A DNA stretch of 61,952 nucleotides, taken from assembly GCA_031253495.1 (NCBI GenBank), contig JAIRWC010000020.1, positions 1 through 61,952 on the forward strand. The letters run 5' to 3'. This document shows positions 55,107 through 61,952 of this stretch, piece by piece. How positions within the stretch are numbered: the stretch's first letter is position 1; every line of letters begins with the position of its first letter. This DNA comes from Oscillospiraceae bacterium (GTDB lineage Bacteria > Bacillota > Clostridia > Oscillospirales > Ruminococcaceae). The translations under genes were made by a program, and so were the position numbers. The notes under the pieces were generated by a model. That model was not told where the DNA came from and searched no databases. It saw only the letters and a list, made by a program, of their open reading frames with translations.

Positions 55107-56840
55107 TCAATTTTTTCCAACTAACCGCGAAAATTCGGCCGCCATTTTCTTTTGCCTTTCGTTCGCCTCGCCGAAACTCGCGCCGGCGCAGGTGTAATAA
55201 ATCTTCAGCTTCGGCTCCGTTCCCGACGGGCGCGCGATTACGCCGGAACCGTCCGCCAGCGTCAGCTTCACGACGTTCGATTTGGGCAAGCCCGTGCTTT
55301 TCGGCGGGTTTTCGGGGTTTGACAGGTCGGTTACCGTCCCCGCCAGATAATCGGTGAACGCCGCCGCCTCGACCCCCGCCATCGAACGGGGATAATTCAA
55401 GCGTATGTTCTCCATAATCCCTTTCATCTTGCCCATGCCCGCCGCGCCCTCGAAAGCGATGTTTTCCACCGGGTGGATATAATACCCGTATTCTTTATAC
55501 ATGGCTTCCCTCGCGCCAATCAGCGACGTCCCTCGGGAACGGTAGAAAGCCGCCATTTCGCATATCAGCATGGAGGCGACGACCGCGTCTTTATCCCGGA
55601 CGTAACTGCCCGCGAGATAACCGTAGCTTTCCTCGAAGCCGTAAACGAACCTTTCCCGTTCGCCGCGCTTTTCCAGTTCGCCCGCCTTCTCCCCGATAAA
55701 TTTGAACCCCGTCAGCACGTCGACCGACTGAACGCCGTATTTTTCGGCTATCTTATCGGCAATCGCGGTGGAAACGATTGACTTGACCGCGACCGGGTCT
55801 TTCGGCATCGTGCCCAAAGCCCTGCGTTCGCGGCAGATGTACTCGAGGAGCATCGCCCCCGTCTCGTTCCCCGTGAAGAGGGAATATTCCCCCCCGTCGC
55901 GGACCGCTATCCCGACGCGGTCGCAGTCGGGGTCGGTGGCGATGAGCAGGTCGGGTTTTTCTTCCCCGCAAAGCTTCAGGGCGACTTCCAGCGCTTCGCG
56001 AAATTCGGGGTTGGGATAGGGGCAGGTCGGAAAATCGCCGTCGGGGTTCTCCTGTTCGGGAACGACGATTACGTCTTCGACGCCGATTTCTTTCAAGACC
56101 CTGCGCACCGGTTTGTTGCCCGCGCCGTTAAGCGGGGTGTAAACCACTTTAAGCCCCGAACCCGCGCATATTCCGGCGTGGACGGACTGCGCCAGAACGT
56201 TTTTGAAATATTCTTCGACGACGCCGCCGCCGACATACGCGACGAGCCCTTTTTTGAGCGCCTCGTCAAAATCCGCCGTCTTTATCCCGTCAAACTCGTC
56301 GATGGCCTTTATCCTGCGCAAAATCGCTTCGGAAGCCTCGAGCCCCAGTTGACACCCGTCGTTCCCGTAAGCCTTGTAACCGTTGTACTTGGCGGGGTTA
56401 TGGCTGGCGGTGACGACTATCCCCGCCTCGCAGGACAGTTCCCTCACGGCGAAGCTCAGCATGGGCGTGGGCGCCAGTTCTTTGTAAATATGGCATTTGA
56501 TACCGTTTCCGGCTAAAACCTCCGCCGCCGTCCTCGCGAAATATTCGGACTTGTTCCGGCTGTCGTAGGCGACCGCCACCGAAGCGCCCGGCTTGTTCAG
56601 GGAAAGGACGTATTCCGCCAGCCCCTGCGTCGCGCGCGCGACGGTGTAATAGTTCATGCGGTTGCTCCCCGCGCCGATAACGCCGCGCAACCCCCCCGTC
56701 CCGAATTCAAGGTCTTGGTAGAAGCGTTCCTCGATTTTCGCGTCGTCCCCTTCTATTTCCCGCAGTTCCGCCGCGAGGTCGGGGTCCTTGACCGCCCTTT
56801 TCAACCATAAGCCGTAACGTTCCCGTATGTGATTTTCCAT
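55107..56840 (-). CDS. Phosphoglucomutase/phosphomannomutase
   Basis: A 577-residue alpha-D-phosphohexomutase. Landmarks: EFGTGGLRGVIGAGSNRMN, the phosphoserine loop VTASHNPAKYNGYKAYGNDG, the magnesium loop IATDPDCDRVGIAVRDG, and the phosphate-binding RPSGTEPKLKIY. The length fits the PGM2-like bacterial group. ATG 56840 with AAGGAG is chosen; an in-frame start at 56927 would take in the promoter. It can link GH130 or GH3 products to glycolysis. Confidence 0.93.
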   Translation of the reverse strand: MENHIRERYGLWLKRAVKDPDLAAELREIEGDDAKIEERFYQDLEFGTGGLRGVIGAGSNRMNYYTVARATQGLAEYVLSLNKPGASVAVAYDSRNKSEYFARTAAEVLAGNGIKCHIYKELAPTPMLSFAVRELSCEAGIVVTASHNPAKYNGYKAYGNDGCQLGLEASEAILRRIKAIDEFDGIKTADFDEALKKGLVAYVGGGVVEEYFKNVLAQSVHAGICAGSGLKVVYTPLNGAGNKPVRRVLKEIGVEDVIVVPEQENPDGDFPTCPYPNPEFREALEVALKLCGEEKPDLLIATDPDCDRVGIAVRDGGEYSLFTGNETGAMLLEYICRERRALGTMPKDPVAVKSIVSTAIADKIAEKYGVQSVDVLTGFKFIGEKAGELEKRGERERFVYGFEESYGYLAGSYVRDKDAVVASMLICEMAAFYRSRGTSLIGAREAMYKEYGYYIHPVENIAFEGAAGMGKMKGIMENIRLNYPRSMAGVEAAAFTDYLAGTVTDLSNPENPPKSTGLPKSNVVKLTLADGSGVIARPSGTEPKLKIYYTCAGASFGEANERQKKMAAEFSRLVGKN

Positions 56841-56874
56841 CGCGCCGCTCCTTGTCATTATGACCGTTTCGCCC

Positions 56875-56903
56875 ATTATAACAGTTTTATGTAATTTTGT
56901 CAA
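56875..56903 (-). promoter_or_regulatory. Perfect-consensus promoter of the phosphohexomutase gene
   Basis: Minus strand TTGACA (56898-56903), 17-base spacer, TATAAT (56875-56880), 35 bases before the ATG. Confidence 0.85.
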
Positions 56904-56936
56904 CACGGCCGGTATTGAAAAATTCACTTTCTTGTC

Positions 56937-56966
56937 TTGACTTATCCGTTCAAATTGTGATATACT
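56937..56966 (+). promoter_or_regulatory. Promoter of the yfmF-yfmH-lgt-folD operon
   Basis: TTGACT (56937-56942), 18-base spacer, TATACT (56961-56966), 36 bases before the ATG at 57003; divergent from the phosphohexomutase promoter. Confidence 0.75.
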
Positions 56967-57002
56967 ACAGTTGACGCTGTTTTCTAAGGAGAGTTTACGG
57001 TA

Positions 57003-58277
57003 ATGGACATATTAAACCGCGCGGAAATCGCCCCCGGCGTTTTTTTAAGCCGGATAACCGACGCGCGCTTCAAGCAAAACCGCGTTTCGTTTTGTTTTTT
57101 GACCCGCCTCGGCGAAGAAACGGCTTCCGTCAACGCGGTCGTCCCTAAAATCTTGACTAATTCCTGCCGCGATTACCCCGACTTAAGGGCGTTGAACGCG
57201 CGGCTTTCCGCCTTATACGCGGCGCGCCTGACGGCGAGCGTCGCCAACATGGGCGACGACCAATGCGTAATGGTTGAAATCTCCGTGATTGACGACCGTT
57301 ACGCGCTCGAGGGCGAGGCGGTTTTGAACGAGGGGATAAATATACTCCTCGGTTGCGTATTCGACCCGCTGACCGATGAAAACGGCTTTTTCAAAGAAAG
57401 CGTAACCGAAATCGAGAAACAGGCGTGTATCGACCAGATAGAGGCGGAACTCAACGAAAAACGCGTCTACGCCTTGAACCGCGCCGCGGAGATACTGTGC
57501 GCCGGCGAGCCGGGCGCGGTCCGCGCTTCGGGAACCGTCGGCGGGGTAAGGGCGGTTACGCCGCAAACGGCGTTTTCGGCGTACAAAAGATTGCTTGAAA
57601 CCGCGCGGACAGAAATTTTTTGCGGCGGCGGCAACGCCTTTTCGGGGGTCGGCGAAACGCTTGCCGCGGCGTTCAAAGGCGTCAGGCGCGGCGAAATCGG
57701 AGAGTGCGGCTCAAAATACAGCCCGCTCAAACCCGAACCGGTCGTCCGCACCGAAAAAATGGACGTTAATCAAAGCAAAATGGTCGTCGGGTTCAAAACC
57801 GCCTCGACCGACCTTGACGCGCTGACCGTTATGACGAAAATATACGGCGGTTCCGCCGCGTCCAAACTGTTCGAGAACGTTCGGGAGAAGATGTCGCTTT
57901 GCTATTATTGCATGGCGAAGCTGCAGCCGCTCAAAGGCACGGTAACGGCCGAGTGCGGCGTGGAAACCGAAAATATGGAAAAAGCCCGCGCCGAAATCAT
58001 AAATCAGCTCGACTTAATCAAAAACGGCGATTTTACCGACGGCGAACTCGCGCACGCGCGGCTGTCCCTGCAAAACGACCTCAAAACGGTTAACGACAAA
58101 CTTTCCGGGATAAGCTTGTGGTATTTCGTTCGGATTTATCAGCGCGACGCGGTTACCCCCGAACAAATGGCGGAGCGGTACCTTGCCGTTACGAGGGAAC
58201 GGATAATCGAGGCCGCGAACAGTTTAAGCCTTGACGCCGTTTATATACTGACCGAAAAGGACGGCGGAAATGAATAA
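57003..58277 (+). CDS. YfmF-like M16 protein (no zinc motif)
   Basis: A 424-residue insulinase-family (M16) protein of the YfmF type. It starts LNRAEIAPGVFLSRITDARF and has VVPKILTNSCRDYPDLRAL in place of the zinc motif HxxEH, so it is the non-catalytic partner. In Bacillus the yfmF/yfmH pair has been linked to maturation of elongation factor P (literature recollection). Overlaps yfmH by 8 bp. AAGGAG precedes the ATG. Confidence 0.88.
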   Translation: MDILNRAEIAPGVFLSRITDARFKQNRVSFCFLTRLGEETASVNAVVPKILTNSCRDYPDLRALNARLSALYAARLTASVANMGDDQCVMVEISVIDDRYALEGEAVLNEGINILLGCVFDPLTDENGFFKESVTEIEKQACIDQIEAELNEKRVYALNRAAEILCAGEPGAVRASGTVGGVRAVTPQTAFSAYKRLLETARTEIFCGGGNAFSGVGETLAAAFKGVRRGEIGECGSKYSPLKPEPVVRTEKMDVNQSKMVVGFKTASTDLDALTVMTKIYGGSAASKLFENVREKMSLCYYCMAKLQPLKGTVTAECGVETENMEKARAEIINQLDLIKNGDFTDGELAHARLSLQNDLKTVNDKLSGISLWYFVRIYQRDAVTPEQMAERYLAVTRERIIEAANSLSLDAVYILTEKDGGNE

Positions 58278-59544
58278 GGAAATTATCAGGAACGACCGCG
58301 TAAACGAGCAATATACGCGCGTCAGGCATGAAAGCGGCTGCACGGTTTGCCTGTGCCCGATGAAAGGGTTCTCGTCCGCTTACGCCTTATTCGGGGCGAA
58401 GTACGGTTCGGTTGACGGCGTGTTCAAAACCAAGTCGGACGCGGTTTTTACCGCCGTCCCCGCGGGGATTGCGCATTATCTCGAGCATAAGCTGTTCGAG
58501 AACGAGGATTGCGACGCGTTCAAGCTTTACGCCGAAACCGGCGCGCAGGCGAACGCCTATACCTCGTTCGACAAAACCGCGTATTTGTTTTCCTGTTCGC
58601 AGAAATTCGACCGAAACCTTGAAATTCTGCTTAAATTCGTGCAAGAGCCGTATTTCACCGACGCGACGGTTCAAAAGGAACGGGGCATCATCGCGCAGGA
58701 AATCAAAATGTACGACGACGAGCCGGGTTGGCGGGTGTTCTTCAACGGGCTTGAAGCGGTTTACCACGAAAACCCGGTAAGGGTAAACATCGCCGGAACG
58801 GTCGAAAGCATCTCAAAAATAGACAAGGACCTGCTTTACCGTTGCTATAACACGTTTTATAACCTCAACAACATGGTTTTGTCCGTGGCGGGGAATTTCG
58901 ACCCCGACGAGGCTTTGGAGATATGCGGCAGGCTGTTAAAGCCCTCGCCCGATTTGGGGCTGGAAACGGTTATTCCGGAGGAACCGCCCGGCGTGAGGGA
59001 AAAAACGGTTCGGGAAAAGTTGCCCTGCGGGGTTCCCCTGTTTCAAGTCGCTTTCAAAATGCCGAACGGCTACTCGTTCGTCGGCGAAAATTACACGCAC
59101 TATAACATCCTTTTGGAAACCGCGTTCGGAAAAAGTTCAAAATTCTATCTTGACGCCTATGAAAGCGGGTTGATTAACGAAACCTTTAACGTTTCCGTCT
59201 TCAACGGGCGCGGGTTTTTCCTCTGCGTGGCGGACGGCGAGGCGAGGGAGCCGGAAAAGGTCTTCGACGCGCTGAAAAACGAGATTAAGCGGTTGAAGAA
59301 AGAGGGTTTGCCCGAAGAGGATTTCAACTCGGTAAAAAAGAAAACCTACGGCGAGCTTGTCGGTTCTCTCGCAAGCGTGGAAGCGGTGGCAAGCGGCATG
59401 ATGAACGCCGAGTTTTCCGGTATCGAGAACGCCGATATGTTTTCCGACATCGAAGCCGCCGCCAACGTCGCTTTCAGCGATATAACGTCGAAGCTCGCGG
59501 GGTTTGACGAGGAAAATTCCTGCGTTTCCATAGTCGAAAATTAA
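58270..59544 (+). CDS. YfmH-like M16 zinc metalloprotease
   Basis: A 424-residue catalytic M16 protease. The inverted zinc motif is GIAHYLEHKLFE; the downstream glutamate lies in GIIAQEIKMYDDEPGW. The C-terminal M16 domain (CGVPLFQVAFKMPNGYSF onward) is complete. Heterodimer partner of the preceding protein, as gene order and overlap suggest. Cytoplasmic, no signal peptide. Confidence 0.9.
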   Translation: MNKEIIRNDRVNEQYTRVRHESGCTVCLCPMKGFSSAYALFGAKYGSVDGVFKTKSDAVFTAVPAGIAHYLEHKLFENEDCDAFKLYAETGAQANAYTSFDKTAYLFSCSQKFDRNLEILLKFVQEPYFTDATVQKERGIIAQEIKMYDDEPGWRVFFNGLEAVYHENPVRVNIAGTVESISKIDKDLLYRCYNTFYNLNNMVLSVAGNFDPDEALEICGRLLKPSPDLGLETVIPEEPPGVREKTVREKLPCGVPLFQVAFKMPNGYSFVGENYTHYNILLETAFGKSSKFYLDAYESGLINETFNVSVFNGRGFFLCVADGEAREPEKVFDALKNEIKRLKKEGLPEEDFNSVKKKTYGELVGSLASVEAVASGMMNAEFSGIENADMFSDIEAAANVAFSDITSKLAGFDEENSCVSIVEN

Positions 59545-59556
59545 GGACGGGCGGAT

Positions 59557-60669
59557 ATGAGCTTGTTTAACGAATTAAACGCGGCGGCGTCCGCCTCTTC
59601 CGGCGAGATAACGTACGTTGAGTTCCCCAATCTGTTTTCGGGCGATATACCGATTAACAAAGTGGCGTTCAGGATTTTCGGCATCAACGTTTACTGGTAC
59701 GGCGTCATAATCACGGCGGCGGTGGCGCTCGGCGTTCTTTATTCGCTGAAACGCGCGAAGAAAGCGGGGGTTTTGCCCGACAACGTCTTCGACGTCGCTT
59801 TTTGGGGGACAATCGGCGGGATTATCGGCGCGCGGGCGTATTATGTAATCTTTTGGAACCTAAATCCCGAAAACGAGTATAAATATACCCTTTCAACCGC
59901 GATTACCGGAATACGGGGGGGCGGTCTCGCCATTTACGGCGGGTTAATCGGCGCGGCGTTCGCGGGGCTCGCGGCGGCGAAGCTCTTGAAAATCAAATTC
60001 CCGCCGATAGCGGATTTGGTCGGGATGGGCTTTTTAATCGGGCATTGCGTCGGGCGTTGGGGGAACTTGGTTAATCAAGAGGCGTTCGGCGCGCCCACCG
60101 CGGGAAATCTTCCTTGGGGGATGACGGGCAGGCCGTATATCGCCGAATTTATCCGGGAACAGCAAACGGCGGGAATCGTCGCCGACGGCGAAAACGTTTT
60201 GGTGCATCCCTGCTTTTTGTACGAAAGCCTTTGGTGCCTGCTCGGTTTTGCGATACTGCATTTTTACGCGGAAAAATTCAGGAGCTTCGACGGGGAGATT
60301 TTTCTGCTGTACGTCTTTTGGTACGGCGCGGGGCGCGCGTTTATCGAGCAGCTTCGGACGGACTCGCTCATGGCGGGGGGGTTAAAGGCGTCGCAGGTAC
60401 TCGCGGTCGCGAGCGCGGTCTTCGCCTTAATCCTGTTCGTTTATTTCAAGAAGACGCTTAACAAGGCTTCCGGCTATACCATGTACAAAGACACCGAACA
60501 AAGCCGGCTGATTATCGGGGAATTTGAATACCGCGCGAAGCTGGAAAAGGAAAAGGGCAGGGCGAAACGGGCGCTGAAACGCGTCAGGCGGGATTTGGAG
60601 GAGCCTTCCGCGCCGAGCGTGCTGGGCGGGGGAGAAACGGGGGGAAGCGACAGTGGCGAAAATAATTGA
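59557..60669 (+). CDS. lgt: Prolipoprotein diacylglyceryl transferase
   Basis: A 370-residue membrane enzyme that attaches diacylglycerol to the lipobox cysteine of lipoproteins. Landmarks: FGINVYWYGVIITAAV, GGLAIYGGLIGAAFAG, MGFLIGHCVGRWGNLVNQEA with the catalytic-region histidine/arginine, and HPCFLYESLWCLLGFAIL. Seven helices. Compared with the usual 260-290 residues, it has an additional charged cytoplasmic tail of about 70 residues. It should process the three or more lipoproteins of this window. It overlaps folD by 17 bp. Confidence 0.95.
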   Translation: MSLFNELNAAASASSGEITYVEFPNLFSGDIPINKVAFRIFGINVYWYGVIITAAVALGVLYSLKRAKKAGVLPDNVFDVAFWGTIGGIIGARAYYVIFWNLNPENEYKYTLSTAITGIRGGGLAIYGGLIGAAFAGLAAAKLLKIKFPPIADLVGMGFLIGHCVGRWGNLVNQEAFGAPTAGNLPWGMTGRPYIAEFIREQQTAGIVADGENVLVHPCFLYESLWCLLGFAILHFYAEKFRSFDGEIFLLYVFWYGAGRAFIEQLRTDSLMAGGLKASQVLAVASAVFALILFVYFKKTLNKASGYTMYKDTEQSRLIIGEFEYRAKLEKEKGRAKRALKRVRRDLEEPSAPSVLGGGETGGSDSGENN

Positions 60670-61489
60670 CGGGAAAGCCTTCGCGGCGGAAATAAAAGAG
60701 GAAATCCGCGCGGAAATCGAACGGGATAATTTGAGCGTCGGCTTGGCGGTCATAATCGTCGGCGACGACCCCGCCGGAAAAATCTATGTGAAAAACAAGA
60801 AAAACGATTGCGTCGAGTGCGGCGTCCAATCCTTTGAATACGCCCTCCCCGGGTACATAAGCCAAGAAGAGCTGCTCGAATTAATCGAGGAGTTGAACGA
60901 GGACGCCCGCGTAAACGGAATCCTCGTGCAGCAGCCGCTCCCTGAGCATATAAACGTTACCACGGTAAACGAAACGATTTCGGCGTTCAAAGACGTGGAC
61001 GCTTTCCGCGCGGATGCCGCGGGGAGGGTTATGTTCGGCGATTACGACTTTATGCCTTGCACGCCGGAAGGGATTATGGAAATGCTCCGCAAGGAAGGTA
61101 TAAGCGTCGAAGGGAAAGAATGTGTCGTCGTCGGGCGTTCCGACATCGTCGGGAAACCGTTGGCGATGATGCTGCTCAACGCGAACGCCACGATAACGGT
61201 TTGCCACAGCAAAACGCTTAATTTAAGCGGGGTTACGCGCCGCGCGGATTTGCTTTTCAGCGCGGTGGGGAAAGCGGGGTTCATCACCGCCGATATGGTA
61301 AAAGACGGCGCCGTCGTCGTGGACGTGGGCATAAACCGCGATTGCGAAGGCAAACTTTGCGGCGACGTAAAGTTCGGCGAGGTCGCCGAAAAGGCTTCGT
61401 ACATCACGCCCGTTCCGGGGGGCGTGGGTCCCATGACGCGGGCGATACTTATGAAAAACACGCTCACGGCGAAAAAACTGCAGTCATAG
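60653..61489 (+). CDS. folD: Bifunctional methylene-THF dehydrogenase/methenyl-THF cyclohydrolase
   Basis: A 278-residue FolD for one-carbon metabolism. It starts with GTG at 60653 (MAKIIDGKAFAAEIKEEI), within the end of lgt. Landmarks: catalytic lysine in KIYVKNKKNDCVECG, GILVQQPLPEHIN, NADP-binding VVVGRSDIVGKPLAMMLLN, and C-terminal TPVPGGVGPMTRAILMKNT. Full length. Confidence 0.97.
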   Translation: MAKIIDGKAFAAEIKEEIRAEIERDNLSVGLAVIIVGDDPAGKIYVKNKKNDCVECGVQSFEYALPGYISQEELLELIEELNEDARVNGILVQQPLPEHINVTTVNETISAFKDVDAFRADAAGRVMFGDYDFMPCTPEGIMEMLRKEGISVEGKECVVVGRSDIVGKPLAMMLLNANATITVCHSKTLNLSGVTRRADLLFSAVGKAGFITADMVKDGAVVVDVGINRDCEGKLCGDVKFGEVAEKASYITPVPGGVGPMTRAILMKNTLTAKKLQS

Positions 61490-61494
61490 CGTTT

Positions 61495-61701
61495 ATGAAG
61501 AAAAGGAAGAACGGAAAAAGAACGAAGAACGCCAAAAGGGATATGCTTGTCAATGTCGCCGTTCCGGTTGCGGCCGCCGCGTTTTTGGCGGTTTATTTCA
61601 CGGCAAAATCGATGTGGGGCGTTCCGCAGGCGGCTATACTGCTCCTTTTGTTGGCGGTGGCGGGTTTTTATTTTTGGCTTTGGCGGTATTATCACGATTA
61701 A
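61495..61701 (+). CDS. Small two-helix membrane protein
   Basis: A 68-residue protein starting MKKRKNGKRTKNAKRDM, a strongly basic N terminus, then two hydrophobic segments (VNVAVPVAAAAFLAVYF and AAILLLLLAVAGFYFWLW). ATG 61495 is 6 bases after the folD stop; the ribosome site is weak. A longer in-frame start at 61342 is rejected because it overlaps folD in another frame. Not recognised. Confidence 0.65.
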   Translation: MKKRKNGKRTKNAKRDMLVNVAVPVAAAAFLAVYFTAKSMWGVPQAAILLLLLAVAGFYFWLWRYYHD

Positions 61702-61731
61702 ACGATATAAAGAATGTTAAGGGCGGTTTTT

Positions 61732-61952
61732 ATGAAAGCGAGAATTATTGAAATCAAGCCGGAATGTGTCCTTTCCGTCGGCATGATAGTCAAAAACGAG
61801 GAAAAATACCTCGAAAAATGCCTTTCGGCGTTAAAGCCGCTTTTAGACGCGGTTTCAAGCGAGCTTATAATCGTCGATACCGGCTCGACGGACAAAACCG
61901 TCGAAATCGCCGGACGCTTCACCGATAAGGTGTACCGTTTCAATTGGGTCAA
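61732..61952 (+). CDS. Glycosyltransferase family 2 protein, 3'-truncated by window edge
   Basis: The first 73 residues of a family 2 glycosyltransferase. Landmarks: VLSVGMIVKNEEKYLEKCL and LIIVDTGSTDKTVEIAGRF, with the DxGS nucleotide-binding signature. This resembles cytoplasmic glycosyltransferases with downstream TPR repeats, but the rest lies outside. AAGGGCGG precedes the ATG. Confidence 0.9.
   Translation, partial: MKARIIEIKPECVLSVGMIVKNEEKYLEKCLSALKPLLDAVSSELIIVDTGSTDKTVEIAGRFTDKVYRFNWV

Noticed and set aside
1-61952. CRISPR arrays, insertion sequences, rRNA genes
   Set aside because: No regular direct repeats with spacers, no transposase-like ORFs and no rRNA-like sequence were seen on either strand.

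Overview
This window looks like a chromosomal segment of an uncultured, GC-rich member of the Clostridia (Firmicutes, perhaps Oscillospirales-like). Supporting this are RNase Y, an LPXTG-anchored surface giant, the YfmF/YfmH-Lgt-FolD neighbourhood, an ECF-type S component, a VorB-type 2-oxoacid:ferredoxin oxidoreductase, lipobox lipoproteins, strong AAGGAGG ribosome binding sites and many near-consensus -35/-10 promoters with 17-bp spacers. I name no species. Sequence runs off both ends: pheS is cut at the left edge and a family 2 glycosyltransferase at the right edge.

Region by region. 1-5354 (+): pheS-pheT, a foldase-like lipoprotein behind a small conserved leader cassette, and a YebC/PmpR-type regulator. 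5369-17275 (-): a compact PBSX/xkd-like phage-derived cluster. Read from its 5' end it has scaffold, major capsid, head-tail joining proteins, tail sheath, tail tube, a tail chaperone with a textbook -1 frameshift site, an extraordinarily short tape-measure-like protein, LysM tail protein, hub, baseplate proteins, a minimal fibre, holin and amidase. It has no portal, terminase, head protease, integrase or repressor. A DinJ/YafQ toxin-antitoxin pair with its own promoter sits on the opposite strand inside it. 17423-20148 (-): a DHHW/AlgJ-like plus MBOAT pair for O-acylation of a surface polymer. 20266-26074 (+): a decayed aldo/keto reductase start, an ECF S component, a DUF1893 protein, an Amt-PII fusion and a PPDK-N-type protein with a degenerate RecA-like head. 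26071-33509 (-): a YpsA/SLOG-like protein, an HD protein, plsC, cmk, rny, tRNA-Ser(GGA), a three-subunit 2-oxoacid oxidoreductase and secG.

33800-42392 (+): a foldase-like exported protein followed by a 2556-residue sortase-anchored protein with beta-helix, discoidin, PIG-L deacetylase and LamG domains. 42468-45685 (-): class II aldolase and alaS. 45686-45979: a regulatory intergenic region with back-to-back promoters and a duplicated palindrome. 45980-46747 (+): a NERD-domain protein. 46764-54970 (-): GH3 glycosidase, a diguanylate cyclase, a GH130 phosphorylase with the second copy of the leader cassette, a small membrane protein and two paralogous lipoproteins downstream of a palindromic operator. 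55107-56840 (-): phosphoglucomutase/phosphomannomutase. 57003-61952 (+): YfmF/YfmH M16 proteins, Lgt, FolD, a small membrane protein and a partial glycosyltransferase.

The two most unusual items are these. First, an intact-looking capsid+contractile-tail+lysis cluster that lacks every DNA-packaging gene and has a tape measure of only 145 residues. Second, an about 80-bp leader cassette found twice, 49 kb apart. It encodes a near-identical 16-codon peptide inside a hairpin with compensatory changes, and ends two bases before the start codons of two unrelated genes. GH3, GH130, the LPXTG giant, phosphohexomutase and lipoproteins together suggest a glycan-foraging lifestyle (inference).
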